Position numbers and translations under genes: made by a program. Positions 1 through 12,037 of a stretch of 64,000 bases of DNA are shown here, piece after piece (position 1 is the stretch's first letter; the number at the start of each line of letters is the position of its first letter). Under the pieces are notes generated by a model. That model did no database searches and was not told the origin of the DNA. It worked only from the letters and a program-made list of their open reading frames with translations. The DNA is from Leptopterna dolabrata (taxonomy: Eukaryota > Arthropoda > Insecta > Hemiptera > Miridae), in contig OX940979.1 of NCBI GenBank assembly GCA_954871275.1, positions 50,215,144-50,279,143 of the forward strand, read 5' to 3'.

Positions 1-1228
1 TTCAATAACTCCGTTTTTCTCCAAAAACAAAATATGAAAAACACCGTATTTTGAGGAAGTTACGACAAATTGAAATTCCGACATGCGCACACACGCATAC
101 GGAGCGACATCAAGCGGAAAACCGCCTAGAAACTCGTTTTGAGCACTTCCTAACAAGAGCCCTTGGTTTTGTCGAACACCTATTTTTGACGGTGTCGTCA
201 AAAATAGGCCGTCCATTCCCATACAATAGGAACATGGAAGTAATATACCATGGCCTAGGGCTTTGTTAATCAATATGCAGTCCGTTTTCGGATTGATCGG
301 TTTTCCGGATTGGTCACGATGAGAAAGAGAAACTGGCGAATGGGATTAATGGAAAAAATATGCGATCCGTTGACAAAACGACCACGGAATTGGATTCCCT
401 CAAGAAATCTTTTATGGGAACGGCGATGTGAAGATGTGATGGCGATGTGAATGGTTGGTTGGACCGTAGGGGGGGTTCAATGTGAATAATGCTTCCCGAC
501 GGAAATTACGATCCGCTTACGCTTACGCGGTTCTCTTTCTTGGGAGCTGCGAGGAAATTCCGTTCTTCCAGGGGGTGGGGAAGCGTAATTGACTAGAATC
601 CAAACAGGAGTGTGTGAAGTCGGAGTCTGAGAAACCCTTTGGAAACTGCGCACGTGTGAAATGTAGAATTTGGCGGAGGGGCGGGGAAGGGATAATTGAC
701 TAAAATCCAACCATAGATACCATAATAATATACGACTCGAACCAGGTACGTGTGGAGTCGGAAGCGAAGAACCAATGAGAAGAGAAGGTCTGAAAATGTA
801 CTTCTTGATGGGTGGGAAAGGCGGGAGGGGTGAGATTGGAATTTCATTTCCCGCTTTTTCCCATCAAAAGCTTTCACACAGCTTTAGACCATTCAAGGAT
901 CTTTTCCCCGAGTTTTCACAGTAGGTTTCTTCGGAAAAGCGGTCCAGAACGTGGACATACACATGGACCTACCCCGAATATCTGCCTGTGCAAACGAAGG
1001 TGAATTAAAGAACGCTCAAATTCCCCTGTTCTAATACAACAGCGACTTCTCCTGGATTTCTATTTAACCCTGTAGCCTTTCTAATAACCATAAAAATGAA
1101 ATCCTGATCAGCGAGTGCTACGTATTTATTTATTTATTTATTTTTGGCTCTTTATTTATTGACTTTTTTGGTTTTAGTTATTTAAATAATTCGACACCGG
1201 TTCCCCGTTTCATAGGACGATGTGAGAC
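1..1228. other. Non-coding stretch, no gene seen
   Basis: Only short open frames without recognisable domains occur here. The first 20 bases match the end of the foldback family better seen at 7600-7670 and 21840-21880 (TTCAATAACTCCGTTTTTCT). A weak direct repeat lies around 575-625 and 683-763, each copy holding AATTGACTARAATCCAA and ending near GTCGGA. The remainder looks like ordinary intergenic or intronic DNA. Confidence 0.5.
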
Positions 1229-1510
1229 TGTCAATATGGAAGGGATGAAAATATGAAGGAAAAAAGAGCTTTTATGTTTAAAATATTACCAATATTATTG
1301 CAGTTTATTTCATTTATTTTTATTTTTTAATTTACGTTTTGGTTTATTATTTCCAATACCAATACCTCCTGTCAATATGGGTGGGGTGAAAATATGAAGG
1401 CAAAAAAGAGATTTTATGTTTAAAATACTACCAATATTACTGCAGTTCATTTCATTTATTTATTATACATTTTCGTTTTGGTTTATTATTTCAAATACCA
1501 ACCTACCTAA
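1229..1510 (+). repeat. Tandem duplication of a ~143-bp unit related to an R1 end
   Basis: Two head-to-tail units each begin GTCAATATGG and run through ATGAAAATATGAAGG and TTTTGGTTTATTATTTC. The second unit continues into a sequence resembling the inverted R1 terminus (TTTGGAACTGAGCATGAAAA followed by an A run). It is probably a duplicated, decayed R1 end. Confidence 0.6.
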
Positions 1511-1599
1511 TGATCCTTTGGAACTGAGCATGAAAAAAAAAAAAAACAAAAAAAACTCAGATTTCAATTTAGCGACTTCTCGGCGTTAACAAGATTCTT

Positions 1600-2030
1600 T
1601 AAATTTTTCAGCATTTGAAGTTTTGAGGGTATACGCGGGTTGGATCGCAGATGGTCCCGTTTCAAAATCATGAAAAGCGTTTAGTCTGCGCATGCGCAAA
1701 CGTGAAATACTTGGAGTCCCCATAACTACCTTAATTATCATTGAAATAAGTTCACATTTGGAGGGTCGATCAGTATAATACATTGATGGTTCCATTATGA
1801 ACTTCATTGGAATCTTACTGTAATTTCCCTCTGCGCATGCGCAAACATGAAATGTTGACCGTCTCCTTATAATAACGCTTCTGACTACGCGAAAAATAGT
1901 CGTGGAGAGATGAAATTTTGAGGGTGCACGCGGGTTGGATCGCAGATGGTCCCGTATCATAACGATTCTAACCAACTATTCTACACGTTCATGTGATTCA
2001 AGTGAGGAAGCTATAGTGCCTACTCGAATT
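1600..2030 (-). repeat. R3 interspersed repeat, copy 1
   Basis: This is the reverse complement of the family also seen at 20911-21320 and 63125-64000. Shared landmarks are GCGGGTTGGATCGCAGATGG, the palindrome GCGCATGCGC (1688-1697 and 1833-1842), and CTACGCGAAAAATAGTCG. It contains two internal subunits. No coding capacity is recognised, and its mobile-element class is unknown. Confidence 0.65.
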
Positions 2031-2420
2031 GGCAGTTTTTTTCTACATATCTCCATATCCTCTGTTATCATGTACCTATTCGAAAAACATGTTCCATGTT
2101 TCCTTGCTTTGATGCAAGGAAACATGGAACACAAACCACTGGCGGCTAGACGCCCCCTACAGCAACGCGTTTTTTCGTCCTCTTTGACCGTGTTGACAAC
2201 ATTGTTGTTAACAATGTTACGTTGGTGTAGAAGGAAACTTTCCGAAAAACGCTAATAACAATGTTATCGTCCGGTGTGAAACCAACTTTACGCGAACCTT
2301 TACAGCCTTTGCGTTTTACGTCGATTACGCGTCAATGTGAACCCAGCTCGAGCGAACGCGTTCCAACAGCGAGGCTACAACTGGTGAGGTAGCGGGGAAG
2401 GTTGAAGCGTCCGTGACGGC

Positions 2421-2589
2421 GCCTCTCGTCGGTGGAGAGAGATATTCCAAAATTCCTGCTACATCAGTGCCATCTGAACGAATTTTTTCAGAAGCTGGGA
2501 ACATAGTGATCGAAAATAGAAGCCACCTTGACCCCCAGAAGGCTGACATGCAGATTTTTTTGAAAGCCAATTTATGGCTATTAGATTAA
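2421..2589 (+). pseudogene. hAT transposase C-terminal dimerisation domain remnant
   Basis: The plus-strand frame ending at the TAA 2587-2589 encodes the typical hAT C-terminal dimerisation signature: ATSVPSERIFSEAGNIV, then NRSHLDPQKADMQIFLKANL just before the stop. In this family the region mediates transposase multimerisation, and the SVPSERxFSxAG motif is highly conserved. The frame is open back to about 2340, but sequence before about 2421 no longer resembles a transposase. No catalytic RNase-H part is present, so this is a 5'-truncated, inactive relic. The family assignment is firm; the exact left boundary is not. Confidence 0.8.
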
Positions 2590-2848
2590 ATTTCCTTACT
2601 TTTTTCATGTATGCTCATTCCTTTTTTTCATTGTTCATTTATGATTTAATTCAACAATAAATTGTTTACATTATTCACACTTCATTTTTTTAATCTATTC
2701 CAATGAAAAATAAATTTCTGTATCGCATTACAATTTTCAAAAAAAAGGTATTACAAAGGTTCCATTGTTAATCGATTAATCGATTGCTTCTTGTCGATAG
2801 CATCGAAACAATCGATTGTTGGCTACTATCGACAATCGGCCACCCCTA
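2590..2848 (+). mobile_element. Probable 3' flank and terminal inverted repeat of the hAT relic
   Basis: Downstream of the transposase stop the sequence is AT-rich and then becomes rich in ATCGAT-type motifs (TCGATTAATCGATTGC, ACAATCGATTG). It ends with GGCCACCCCTAG at about 2837-2848, which fits a hAT 3' end (reverse complement CTAGGGGTGGCC). The matching 5' end is not found upstream, in agreement with a truncated element. Confidence 0.45.
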
Positions 2849-3404
2849 GTGGAGGACGATGATGAAAGCCGGAGGAAGTCAGATGGGGGTAATCGAGTGC
2901 ACTACAGGCCCCCGCGACCCCCACCAGAACGACCCCCGCGAACCCCACCACTAAACCACTCGCTCCGGAGCCGTCGAGTTGATACCTTCAACAGCCGCCG
3001 CTACACGAGTTACGTCCGAGGGGTTTACACCGGTTTTCAACGCCGCTCTGTACACCGCATTTCCATTTATAACTCATCCAAATACGCGTCGGCTTTATGA
3101 ATCGCCGCTCAACATTTACAATCCCAAGTTACAAGTAACAGCGGATTTGCGATTCCGGAGGAGGAGCAATGGCGAGGATTCCACTTTCCTAACGTATCTC
3201 CGCCCACGCGTATGTCCGAACGATCATACGGTAATGTGGCGCAGTAAAGTCTGATACAGTTCAGTTTAAATGGGAATTTCTAATGAGACTGTACGCTTCA
3301 ACAAACTAGCCGGAGCGGAAAATTATAATGTAAAACTCGACGAGTTGGTCGAAATATTATATTTGGATATTTCAGTGGCAGTTTTACGTCAGCTTTCATG
3401 GAAT
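2849..3404. other. No gene recognised
   Basis: This moderately GC-rich segment has several overlapping open frames of up to 117 codons, none with a recognisable domain. It abuts the R1-related repeat at 3405. Confidence 0.4.
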
Positions 3405-4207
3405 TCTGCGGTCCAACTGACAAAAACGTTGCAAACTATTACACAACGGTTTATTATTTACATGTATAGCTGCCCATTCTGCGCAGATCTCTGTTTTCTG
3501 TGGTCAGTACCCTCGAGCTCCCCCCAGGAAACCGTTAAATCAAGTACTGAAGCCGGCCCGGGAATTACAGCTTCACTAAAATGCACGAGATTCAATAATT
3601 CATTCATTAATTATTATTCATGAAGCATAACGTTTGTTGAAGTTACAAAAGTAACTATCAACAACATCCAAAAGAGCCATAATTCTTCATATGGAGTAAT
3701 ATCACAGAACAACGCACTCGACTTCATACAGTCATCCGTGATTATAATCGGGTGCTTCCTAGCAATGATATCTGGGCTGGATATATTACCGTTTCATTCA
3801 CGATCATGTTGACGAAGTTTTTCGGAGCAAACGAACGGCTGGTCGTACAAAGCTCCGGCTGGTCTCAAATTCTTTAGTTTGAGATCAATTCAAAAACGTT
3901 AAAAAAAATCATACCCTTCTACTGAAAGTTCTCGAGCTACGGCGTTCTGAAATTTTCAACCCCTATTTTGAACCCCTTAGAGATGACTTACCGTAACTTC
4001 GTGCTTCGCGGACCAACTAGACCCCAAACGGACCTATAAATCAAATTTCATTAATTTTGGTTCGTGGTAACTTTAAAAAAAAAAAAAAAAATCGGCGGAC
4101 GGACAGACACTTCAAATTTGGGTGGTGGCTGGGGGGGGGGGAGGGGGTCAAACTTTTTTTATAGTGCTCGATTCCACAGATATATTATTGAAAAGAATAA
4201 ACCAAAA
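3405..4207 (+). repeat. R1-related repeat (subfamily b), copy at 3.4 kb
   Basis: It starts AAAACGTTGCAAACTATTAC.ACAACGGTTTATTATT and ends ATTATTGAAAAGAATAAACCAAAA, so the terminal sequences resemble those of R1, but the first 250 bp differ (GATGCCC/TGCCCATTCTGCG block). Sister copies lie at 25609-26365 and 61133-61615. The second half holds the R1 landmarks GAGCTACGG, AACCCCTATTTTGAACCCCT and GGACCAACTAGACC. There is no coding potential I can defend. Confidence 0.65.
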
Positions 4208-5265
4208 CTTAAAGAAAATTATAAATTCCCAGTTTCCGATTTAACTACGTCGCTACGCGCAGTAAAAGTTCTGAGAATTTATTCTATAATTCACGTTGTA
4301 CGACTGGAATTATTTTTCTTCTGAACTGCTGTTGACAAAATCAGCAAACGAGCTCTTCGTTCGTCATTACGAAAACTTTGGCAATACCTAATTGGAATGC
4401 AAGGACGCCTATCGCCCGCCAAGAAAACCGAAAAACTCGGAACAAGTACGGTTTTCACCCTCCACCCGTAACTCAACCCCGGGGGGGGTCTCCTGTGTGA
4501 TTTTTCGTACACCCATCCTCGAGGTGCCCCTGAGGACGTGTACCAAATTTCAACCCTCCGGACCATCAGGTGCCGAAGTTACTTAACTTTGAAAATCGCT
4601 ATTTTCTAAGTTTTTCTACTTCTTCTCGTTCTTCTTCGTCAGGGCTATAGCCTCACATACATAACGGATTGAGATGACACATTTTGCACACACATTCGTT
4701 ATGCTCCAAGAAAGTGCCTTCCTGCAATTGCCCCCCTCCCCACCATTCCGTAATTGGGGGGAGGGGGCCAGTCGCTGGGAGAGGGGTTTAAGAGCTGAAA
4801 TTTTGAAGCCAAGTTATAACAACTGTTTGAAAACGCTGCAAATTATGGTCAAATAACCTATTTTTCGTGGTTTTTCAACGTTCGGAGCGCTGTAACTTTC
4901 GCGTAAGTACAGAGCTTTTTAAAAAGAGTGGAAAACAATTATGAAAAAATCAATTTTTTTCAATTTAAATATACCTGGTAGAAAAACCTTTTTTTTTTAA
5001 TGAAAATGTTTTATATAAAACGGAATGAAACATTTTTACTGAGAAAAAATTTTTAATGGGTAAACAATTTTTACTTAACAGGAAGAAAATTTTACAGAGA
5101 AAACAATTCTTACTGGGAAAAGTTACCTACCTACTTTCCTCTTCTTTTAATTGACTTCACTGGATAGTTAATGGTATCAGAAACAACCATAAAACTATCA
5201 ATGAGAAAGATGTGATATCCCCTCCCCACCCCCACCCTTTAACAACCCTGTAAAAATATACCAGT
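4208..5265. other. No gene recognised
   Basis: AT-rich to mixed sequence with C- and G-rich patches (4475-4490, 4725-4765). No domain, RNA gene or clear repeat was identified. Confidence 0.4.
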
Positions 5266-5688
5266 CGAGAAAACCTCCTCACCGCAAAAAGGAGAGGCAT
5301 TCCATTTTGCCTGCCAAAGCAGCATGCTCGGTGCTTCGTACTTGCACGGTGCTCTTAGATGTGCACATAGAAACCTCTTTCTTCCCCCCTCAGCTGGATG
5401 TGTGTATAGAAACCTGTTCCATCTCACTACGTTGGATATGTGTATAGAAACATGTTCCTTCCCTCCAAAGCTTGAAATGTCTTTCAGCGCTGTTTGGTGG
5501 GAGCTTTTTGCTTGGGTACGAGAAGTTGTAAGGTTTAAGGGGAAGGGAACAGGTTTCTATATTCATATCCAACAGGGCAGGAAGCAACAGGTTTCTACAT
5601 GCACATCCAACAGCGAGGTGCGAAGCACCGAGCATGCTGCTATGTCGGGCGCAATTGATAGCAATCCTTTTTGCGGCTGAGGTTCTCG
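5266..5688. mobile_element. Foldback (long inverted repeat) element
   Basis: Imperfect arms pair across a centre near 5480. The best segment is a perfect 20-bp pair, GCAGCATGCTCGGTGCTTCG at 5319-5338 against its reverse complement at 5621-5640. The outer part also pairs (CGAGAAAACCTCCTCACCGC against GCGGCTGAGGTTCTCG). Each arm holds several short repeats of the form GGATRTGYRTATAGAAAC. It is non-coding and probably a foldback or MITE-type element; no target duplication was resolved. Confidence 0.65.
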
Positions 5689-6366
5689 AAGGATACATTT
5701 TGTAACAGTTCCTAATGCATGAGCACGCAGAACTGTTATTCAGGAACGGTGCCACCTGTCCCAATGACAGGAAAGAGAACGGTAAATCCGTTTCCTGCCG
5801 TCAACAAGGTATCACACCTCCCTCATTTTCATTTATATCACTCGATGTTTAAACACTTTCATCCTTCTAACAATTCTGCGGTTGCCCATTAAGTCATCGC
5901 TTGAAATTGCCACCCTTCGAGAAATATTTAAATCCCCCCCACCCCCCCACCCGGGAAATTACATTCCCCTTTCTTTTCTACCCTACAATAAATTTCTTGG
6001 AGCTTTATTTCTTAATCAACCAATAAAAATGTATCGGGTCCTCCCCCTTCTCCTGTAATAGCACCTAATTAAAAAGAAATTTTATTAGGGCAATTTAGGA
6101 GAGCTGACGTCACTGACAGTGACGTCAGTATAACCTGAGATGACAAAACATCATTTTAACATGGATATGTTTTTGGGCTGGGGGAGGATATAAAATTTGC
6201 GACCGAAACCAAAAAGTGTAACGTACAACCGATAAACAATACTGGTTTCCATACACCTGATGTCCTAGGATGCAAGACAGTTGTTTACTGAAGGCGATTA
6301 CTAACGAACTAAATCACTTGCGAAGAAATCGTGGAATCCCATTTCAAAGAAATCGGAACTATTGAA
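5689..6366. other. No gene; partial foldback-family sequence next to R1 copy A
   Basis: No coding region is recognised. A C-rich run lies at about 5934-5951. Bases 6301-6366 (AACTAAATCACTTGCGAAG, then CCCATTTCAAAGAAATCGG) match the left part of the foldback family at 24515 and 21713, so R1 copy A was inserted into a pre-existing foldback element that resumes at 7470. Confidence 0.5.
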
Positions 6367-7469
6367 AAAACGCTGCAAATCCCTGCACAACAGTTTATTA
6401 TTTTGTATAGAATACCCTTCCGTTACAGATCACAGCTCTATGTATAGATAACCCTTCTATATAATATGATATGTACTATTCTATTATATACATATTATGT
6501 AGATCGCAGACCCTCCGTAGGTTAGTACCTAACCCCGTACTCGTTACTAGGTACCTACCTAAATCACGAGTTAAATGTTGCTAAAATAATTCTGCCGATG
6601 ACAAACAGTACCTAACAAAAAGAAACACACAAAATGAAGTTCTGAAAAGAAATTGTTGATGAGGAGTGAAAAAAGTGGCAAAAGTACCTACCAACAAACT
6701 CCAGCCCCTTCTACGTAGATGGTATAATGAACCGTTGTGTAATAATTTACCGTTGAGTAATGATTTACCGTAGTAATAATTTACCCATCAATAATACTTC
6801 AACGTTTGTTCAAGTTTCTCTACCTACCAACAAACTCCAAAAGAGCCATCATTTTTCAAGCGAAATAATATCACAGAACAACCAACTCGACTTCATACTC
6901 CGCCAATATAATCAGGTGATCCCTACCAATGATTGGCCGTATTCACAAATTCCTATTGTGGGCGCGTCTCTGGTTACGAGATTTGGTTTGAATTGTATAC
7001 AATTTCATTCACACTGGAGTCGAAAATGCCTGTCGGTGCAAACTTCGGGGCCTTACTGTGAACGAACGGCTGTACGTACGATGCTCCGGATGGTCTTAAA
7101 AAACTCGCAAGTTCAAGAACTATTTAAAACCGTAAAAATATTTACGTAAAAAAATGGTATAGGCGTTTTGAAAATTGCAACCCCTATTTTGAACCCCTTA
7201 GAGATGACTCACAGTAACGTCGAGCTTCGAGGACCAACTAGACGCCGAACGGAACCTATAACCCGAATTTCATCAATTTTTTTTCATGGTAACTAAGAAA
7301 AGTGGACCGTACGGCGTACGGCATACGGCGGACAGACAGAAATATTTTTATTGCAGTTTTGGATTCTACATACCTTGAAACGTAAACCATCAAATTTTGA
7401 GGGGGGGTAAGAATTTTTTTTTTCATGCTCGATTCCAATGGTTCATTATTGAAAATAATAAACCAAAAT
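6367..7469 (+). repeat. R1 interspersed repeat, copy A (full length)
   Basis: A full-length unit of the dominant local family begins AAAACGCTGCAAATCCCTGC and ends AATAATAAACCAAAA. Landmarks in order are ACGGTTTATTATTTTGTATA (here with CAGTTT), the block of TAGGTACC motifs, TTACCGTTGTGTAATAATT-type 18-mers, CCGGATGGTCTTAAAAAACT, GGACCAACTAGACGCCGAAC, and a CGTACGGC-rich segment. The two ends share only GGTTTATTATTTT as a short inverted match. No target duplication is obvious. A 130-codon open frame (6760-7149) recurs in near-identical copies but is not taken as a gene. The mobile class is unknown. Confidence 0.8.
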
Positions 7470-7505
7470 AGTCTATTTCCACTAATACAAGAAAAAACGC
7501 AAAAA

Positions 7506-7624
7506 AACACTGTTACACCGGTTTCGGTGATCAAACCATCGTCAGTAACACAATAACACACAATATAATAGTTATTGTGTGTTACTGACGATGGTTTGAT
7601 CACCGAAACCGGTGTAACAGTGTT
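7506..7624. repeat. Near-perfect 50-bp-arm hairpin (foldback core)
   Basis: The left arm 7506-7557 and right arm 7571-7624 are reverse complements apart from one 2-nt bulge, with a loop of about 13 nt. The arms contain CCGGTTTCGGTGATCAAACC and ACTGACGATGGTTTG. A diverged relative lies at 24572-24740 and a fragment at 21770-21880. Flanks on both sides end in TTCAATAACTCCGT-type sequence, which gives the outer limits of the element. Confidence 0.85.
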
Positions 7625-7659
7625 TTTTTCAATAACTCCGTATTGAATATTTTTTCAAT

Positions 7660-8815
7660 AACTCCGTTTTTGTTTGCGATTACTAAGTTACAAGATTAAC
7701 CGAGAGGCAAATTTCATTCCTGTTTGACCTAAGGATTTGACCTGAGGGTGAAATTCGAAACGGAGCCTCTGTAGGACTAGAGAGTAAGAATGATGAGGTG
7801 AGGGCCCTCCCTGAATAGCTGAGCGAGCCTTTCTTAAATCGCCAAATTTCTCTGTTTACAAAAAAAATTGTAAGTGTAATTTTCTCCGTTTTCACGGAAA
7901 AACGTTTAATGCGAATATGCAGTACGGCACTGTCAATTTGTGCGTCCAAAACCATGTCCATAATTCAATGTTTTTCCGCGAAAACTGAGAAAATGTTTAA
8001 ATACAATTTGTTCACTTTCTCTCTACAGTAAAGGTTTTATGAAATATCAGTCTAAATTACATCATGGTTATAGTTTAAATTTCAAAATGGTTGTTTTGAT
8101 CACAAGCTGGGCCGAGCCGTGTAATCCATGGATCTGGATGTTTAGCGTCAAGTTGTGCTGTGGTGTGCGTGGGGTGTGGAAATGGTGGAAGGTGGGTTTG
8201 TATGTGTCCCCTGACCCGCCTGTAACTCACATGGGCCTCGGACTTATTTCCGCCACACGGCATCAGTCGAACTCCTCGGGTAATTACTTCATAAATTAGT
8301 TGAGCTTCCCAAATTCAATTACCCGCGGGTGATCGAGGGGGAGGGGGGGGGGGGGACGCCGATCAGTGTGGTCGACGGTGTGGAGGTGGCGGGGGGTCGA
8401 GGAGGGCCCCGACGTCGGCCTCAAGGCAATCACCGGGCGGGGGTAAACCCAATTTGTTACAAACTTCGGGTGTAGACGCCGCGCGCTCTACAGGCGATGC
8501 TTGGATCTCCAAACTGAACCCCTCCCCCCCCCCCGGCACCATTTTCTCCGAAACCATCCCCCCGCGCCGTCACTAACCTGCAAACCACCGACCATTTTCT
8601 CCCCTCCTCCCACTGACTGCCCGTTTACTTTATCATTTTCCCTTCCAAGGCCCCTCAACCCTTCATAAACCAATACAATTAGAAGGAAGACTTCTCCCCC
8701 GATTGTCCTCTGAAATCTAATCAACAGGAATTTCCACGCTAATTTTAACACAGTTCCCATAGTTTTAACTAAGCGAATTTTCGGAGAAAATAAGCAACTG
8801 CGACGGGTCAAAAAT
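7660..8815. other. No gene recognised; G- and C-runs
   Basis: Mixed DNA with a long G run at about 8338-8355 and C-rich stretches at 8520-8535. Open frames up to 107 codons have proline- and glycine-rich low-complexity translations without domain similarity. Confidence 0.4.
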
Positions 8816-9560
8816 GTTCCGTAAATGCGTTTTTAGCGAATTTTCAAAGAAATGAAGCTATTGTAGTGGGTCCAAAATTGACAGAACAAGAATTTTACAA
8901 TTTTTTGTTGTGCAAATCCCTTTCAGATCATCCTGAATTCATTCCTAGATTTAAAAAAAAAATGTATATATATATTATATAATGCATTTAGCTATATATT
9001 TATTTTTTTGTCACTCCAGACGATATCCGACCTTGATTACATGATTTAAAAAATCCAAATTTCTCCAAAATGTTCTTATTGCCAAACAAAACGACGAGTT
9101 CGAAGACGAGCAATACTCGACAATTCTAAAGGGAGTCAAATTGGTTAGGAATCAACAATCGGTAAGTAAAAACTGCTAAAATTGCCAACAACTTACATAA
9201 CATCACTGAAAGTGGAATGGAAGAGTGAGTAAAGACTGAATAATACCATTTCAGTTGTTTTCATACAGAATAGGGGTCAAATCTGGATTATTGCGGTGGG
9301 GGAAGGGGGAAAAAATTATTATTAAGGGCTGAAATCAATATCAGTTCACCTCAGGTCGTGAGGGATGGTGATTCACGACAGAAAGTGGGACTATTTCGAT
9401 GATTTAAAACAAACAAACAAACAAAAAACCAGTGGGTAAAATTTGACTTTATAAGGGTCAAAAATCGGTAAAAATGGATAAAATAGCGAAAAAAATTATA
9501 AGATAATTTTACGAAAAGTGGTGTGGCATGATGATGTGATACCGAAAGGTAGGGAGACTG
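8816..9560 (+). repeat. R4 interspersed repeat, copy 1
   Basis: This shares blocks with the inverted copy at 10010-10985 and the copy at 57935-59330: TTTCAAAGAAATGAAGCTAT, GGTCCAAAATT, GACGATATC, GGTCAAAAATCGGTAAA, GAGTAAAGAC and CATACAGAATAGG. No coding region is seen, and the class is unknown. Confidence 0.6.
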
Positions 9561-10009
9561 TTTCATTTGCCGAACGAACTCCCTCCGTTGTTTGGTTCAA
9601 GAGAAAGACTGATCATATAACAACACAATCACAATACTTGGGTTGAAATGTTGGTAAGAGTACCAATACGAGTAGTAATACCTGATACCAAACGTTTTAT
9701 CAAAAATTCAATCGCAGAAGGAGATATAAGAGTAAATTATGAAATACAGGTAAGGTATTTGTCGAGAACAACTCCTATTCCACTATTAACTATACCTACT
9801 ACCTAAGTAATAGTATAATATTATATCGATTCGAAGCACTTTTCATAAAAAAAGCTGATCAAGTTAAAATACCTACCCATCTACTATTAGATGAACATTT
9901 ACCCATAGGCTGAAACAAACTATGCGACTGTTTATTGACTAAACAACCTACCATACCTACTTGGCAAATCCCAATATTATTTCAGATGTTCAATATTTAA
10001 ACTCCGGTG
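9561..10009. other. No gene recognised between two inverted R4 copies
   Basis: AT-rich spacer with scattered TACCTACC motifs. It lies between R4 copies in opposite orientation and may itself belong to a large composite inverted element. Confidence 0.35.
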
Positions 10010-10985
10010 TCTCGCTGCGTCATCGTAAAAGCGTATAATTTTTTCGTGATTTTAGCCATTTTTCCCTAATTTTGACCCTTATAAAGCAAATTTGCCCCAC
10101 TTTTTTTGTGAGAAAAATATTTTTATAATCAAAATATCCCATTTTCTTTCGTGAATCACCATTCCACACAGTCAGGTGAATTATTATTGATTTTTTTAGA
10201 TTTTTTAAACCAATGTTTGACCCCCAAAATTCAAATTTGACCCCCTGTTCTGCTTGAAGAACAGGTGAAATGGTATTTTTCTGTCTTTACGCACCCTTAC
10301 ATCGGTACCACTTTCAATGATTTTGTACCAACCGTTCGCGATTTTAGCTGTTTTTACAGATTTTTGACACCTAAGAACTCAAACTTAACCACCTTAAAAT
10401 CTTTGAAAATTACTCATCTTCAAACTCGTCCTTTTGTTCGGCAATCAGGGGCGCCATTTCACCAAACTGTTGGGGGGGCAAACACCAGGGGGTATGGGGG
10501 GTATGATATATCTACTAAGGAAAGGGGGTCCAGGGTTTTTTCCCCCGCAAATTTGTTTAAATTAATATTACATTTAGATGTAGGCTAATTTTATGCTTCC
10601 TTTTAAATATTTAAAGTTTCAATAAAAGAATAAATACAAACAAAATCAAAGTACCCTTTTTCAATTCATTAAATTAGCATTGCTACATTCCAATAATATT
10701 CATTCAAAATATTCCTTTTTAAAAGAATAACTTTTTAAAAGAAGGCTATGATATTCTAGATAACTCCAGTAGTCATTTTCATTATTTATCAATTCCTTGT
10801 GGGGGGCCTAGGCCCCCCCCTGCCCCCCTTAAATGGCGCCCCTGTCGGCATTTTGACGAACTTTGGAATTTTTTAATGATGCGCCCATGATCAGATATCG
10901 TCTGGAGTGACACAAATTTCTGAAAATTTTGGACTTATTGCAATAGCTTCATTTTCTTTGAAAATTCGCTTTGAAAATTCGGCGT
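10010..10985 (-). repeat. R4 interspersed repeat, copy 2, interrupted by a hAT MITE
   Basis: The reverse complement of the copy at 8816-9560, with CCTATTCTGTATG-like, GTCTTTAC, AACTCGTC...TTTGTTCGGCAAT and ATAGCTTCATTTTCTTTGAA blocks in inverted order. A 399-bp MITE interrupts it at 10446-10844. Confidence 0.6.
10446..10844. mobile_element. hAT-type MITE with 8-bp target duplication
   Basis: Perfect 14-bp terminal inverted repeats CAGGGGCGCCATTT...AAATGGCGCCCCTG bound a non-coding 399-bp element. Flanking 8-mers are TCGGCAAT (10438-10445) and TCGGCATT (10845-10852), which match at 7 of 8 positions. CAGGGG termini plus an 8-bp duplication are the hallmarks of hAT elements. Removing it restores the continuity of the R4 repeat, so it is a secondary insertion. 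Confidence 0.85.
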
Positions 10986-12037
10986 AAATTATCGGTTGTT
11001 GGTATATCGACTTACATCGCTTATCGATGTAACCATATGGACATAGTGGGGCCAAAATATCGATAGTTCGATATTATCGTATCGAACTGGGCATCCCTAC
11101 CCAGCAGTTCCGAAGAGGCTACATGAAAAAATTTCAGGATCCTCAGACATACAAGGTGCCGAAAACTGTTAAAATGCGCTACTTTCGAGACGAAGCCCGT
11201 GACAAATGTTGTGACGTTGCAGTGAAGTTGGTCATCGGCGTCATCCAAATGTCCCAAGCTAAAAATCAACAACCGAAAGCAATTACAAGGGTTCGCCAAG
11301 TAAATAAAACAGTGGCAGACCCGGAAGGAGGGCAAAGTTTCAATGTTGCCCAGCGCACTCAGTACGAATTCGTAATTTACTCTGTAAATAATTTTGAGGG
11401 ACGAGCGGGAAAGACACTGGGCCTGCGGGGAGGGCCGTTTGATAGAAAGTAAACATCTCATTACCAGTGTAACCTAATCAAGAGTTAGGACTAATTATGT
11501 TGAGTTAATCCGGAGTTAATCCGGGAGCAACCAGTCATCCTCCTGTGTGAAAGTGGAACCAACTCATCTGCGATCGCCGCAGGTCGTGTTATTTTGAAGG
11601 GGATACAAATAACTTTCGCGGCTCCAATTAACGGGTATAAAGTTTAATTATGGTGTTTGTGGGAACACTAATTACTGGACACTTACAGGGTTTCATAAAT
11701 AACACTGCTTGTTAATAATACGGGAGATAATCATGAATAATCAATGATTAAAACATGACTTCAGAACTGAAGAAGAAAAAAATGTAAGCTGTTTTTGTTA
11801 GCGAATTTTTTTTTTAAATGCCCAATTGCAATGGGTACCAAAGGTAGGTACTCGTACCTAATGAGTAAATTAACCCAAAATCGCCTTTCAGTCGACATAT
11901 TCTCTCGCCACTCCACAACGTCATCAGAAAAGGTGTTTTCAGCATTTTCACATCTTTTCAAACCCACAAAAACGGGAATTTCACACTTGAACTGACAAAC
12001 ATACAGGATTACTTACGTACCTATTTTTCTTTATGTA
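10986..12037. other. No gene recognised; possible hAT end at 11090-11099
   Basis: Bases 11058-11099 are rich in ATCGAT/TCGATA motifs and end GGGCATCCCTA, resembling the terminus of another hAT-like element, but no partner end was found. Open frames on both strands at 11021-11461 overlap each other and have no recognised domain. Confidence 0.35.

Noticed and set aside
2325..2570. Minus-strand 81-codon frame over the hAT relic
   Set aside because: It is the antisense shadow of the plus-strand transposase remnant.
6760..7149. 130-codon open frame recurring in several R1 copies (also 48745-49134, 50402-50860, 47248-47595)
   Set aside because: The copies are nearly identical at DNA level, so a shared frame is expected. 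Other copies break it, and the translation shows no domain or protein-like composition.
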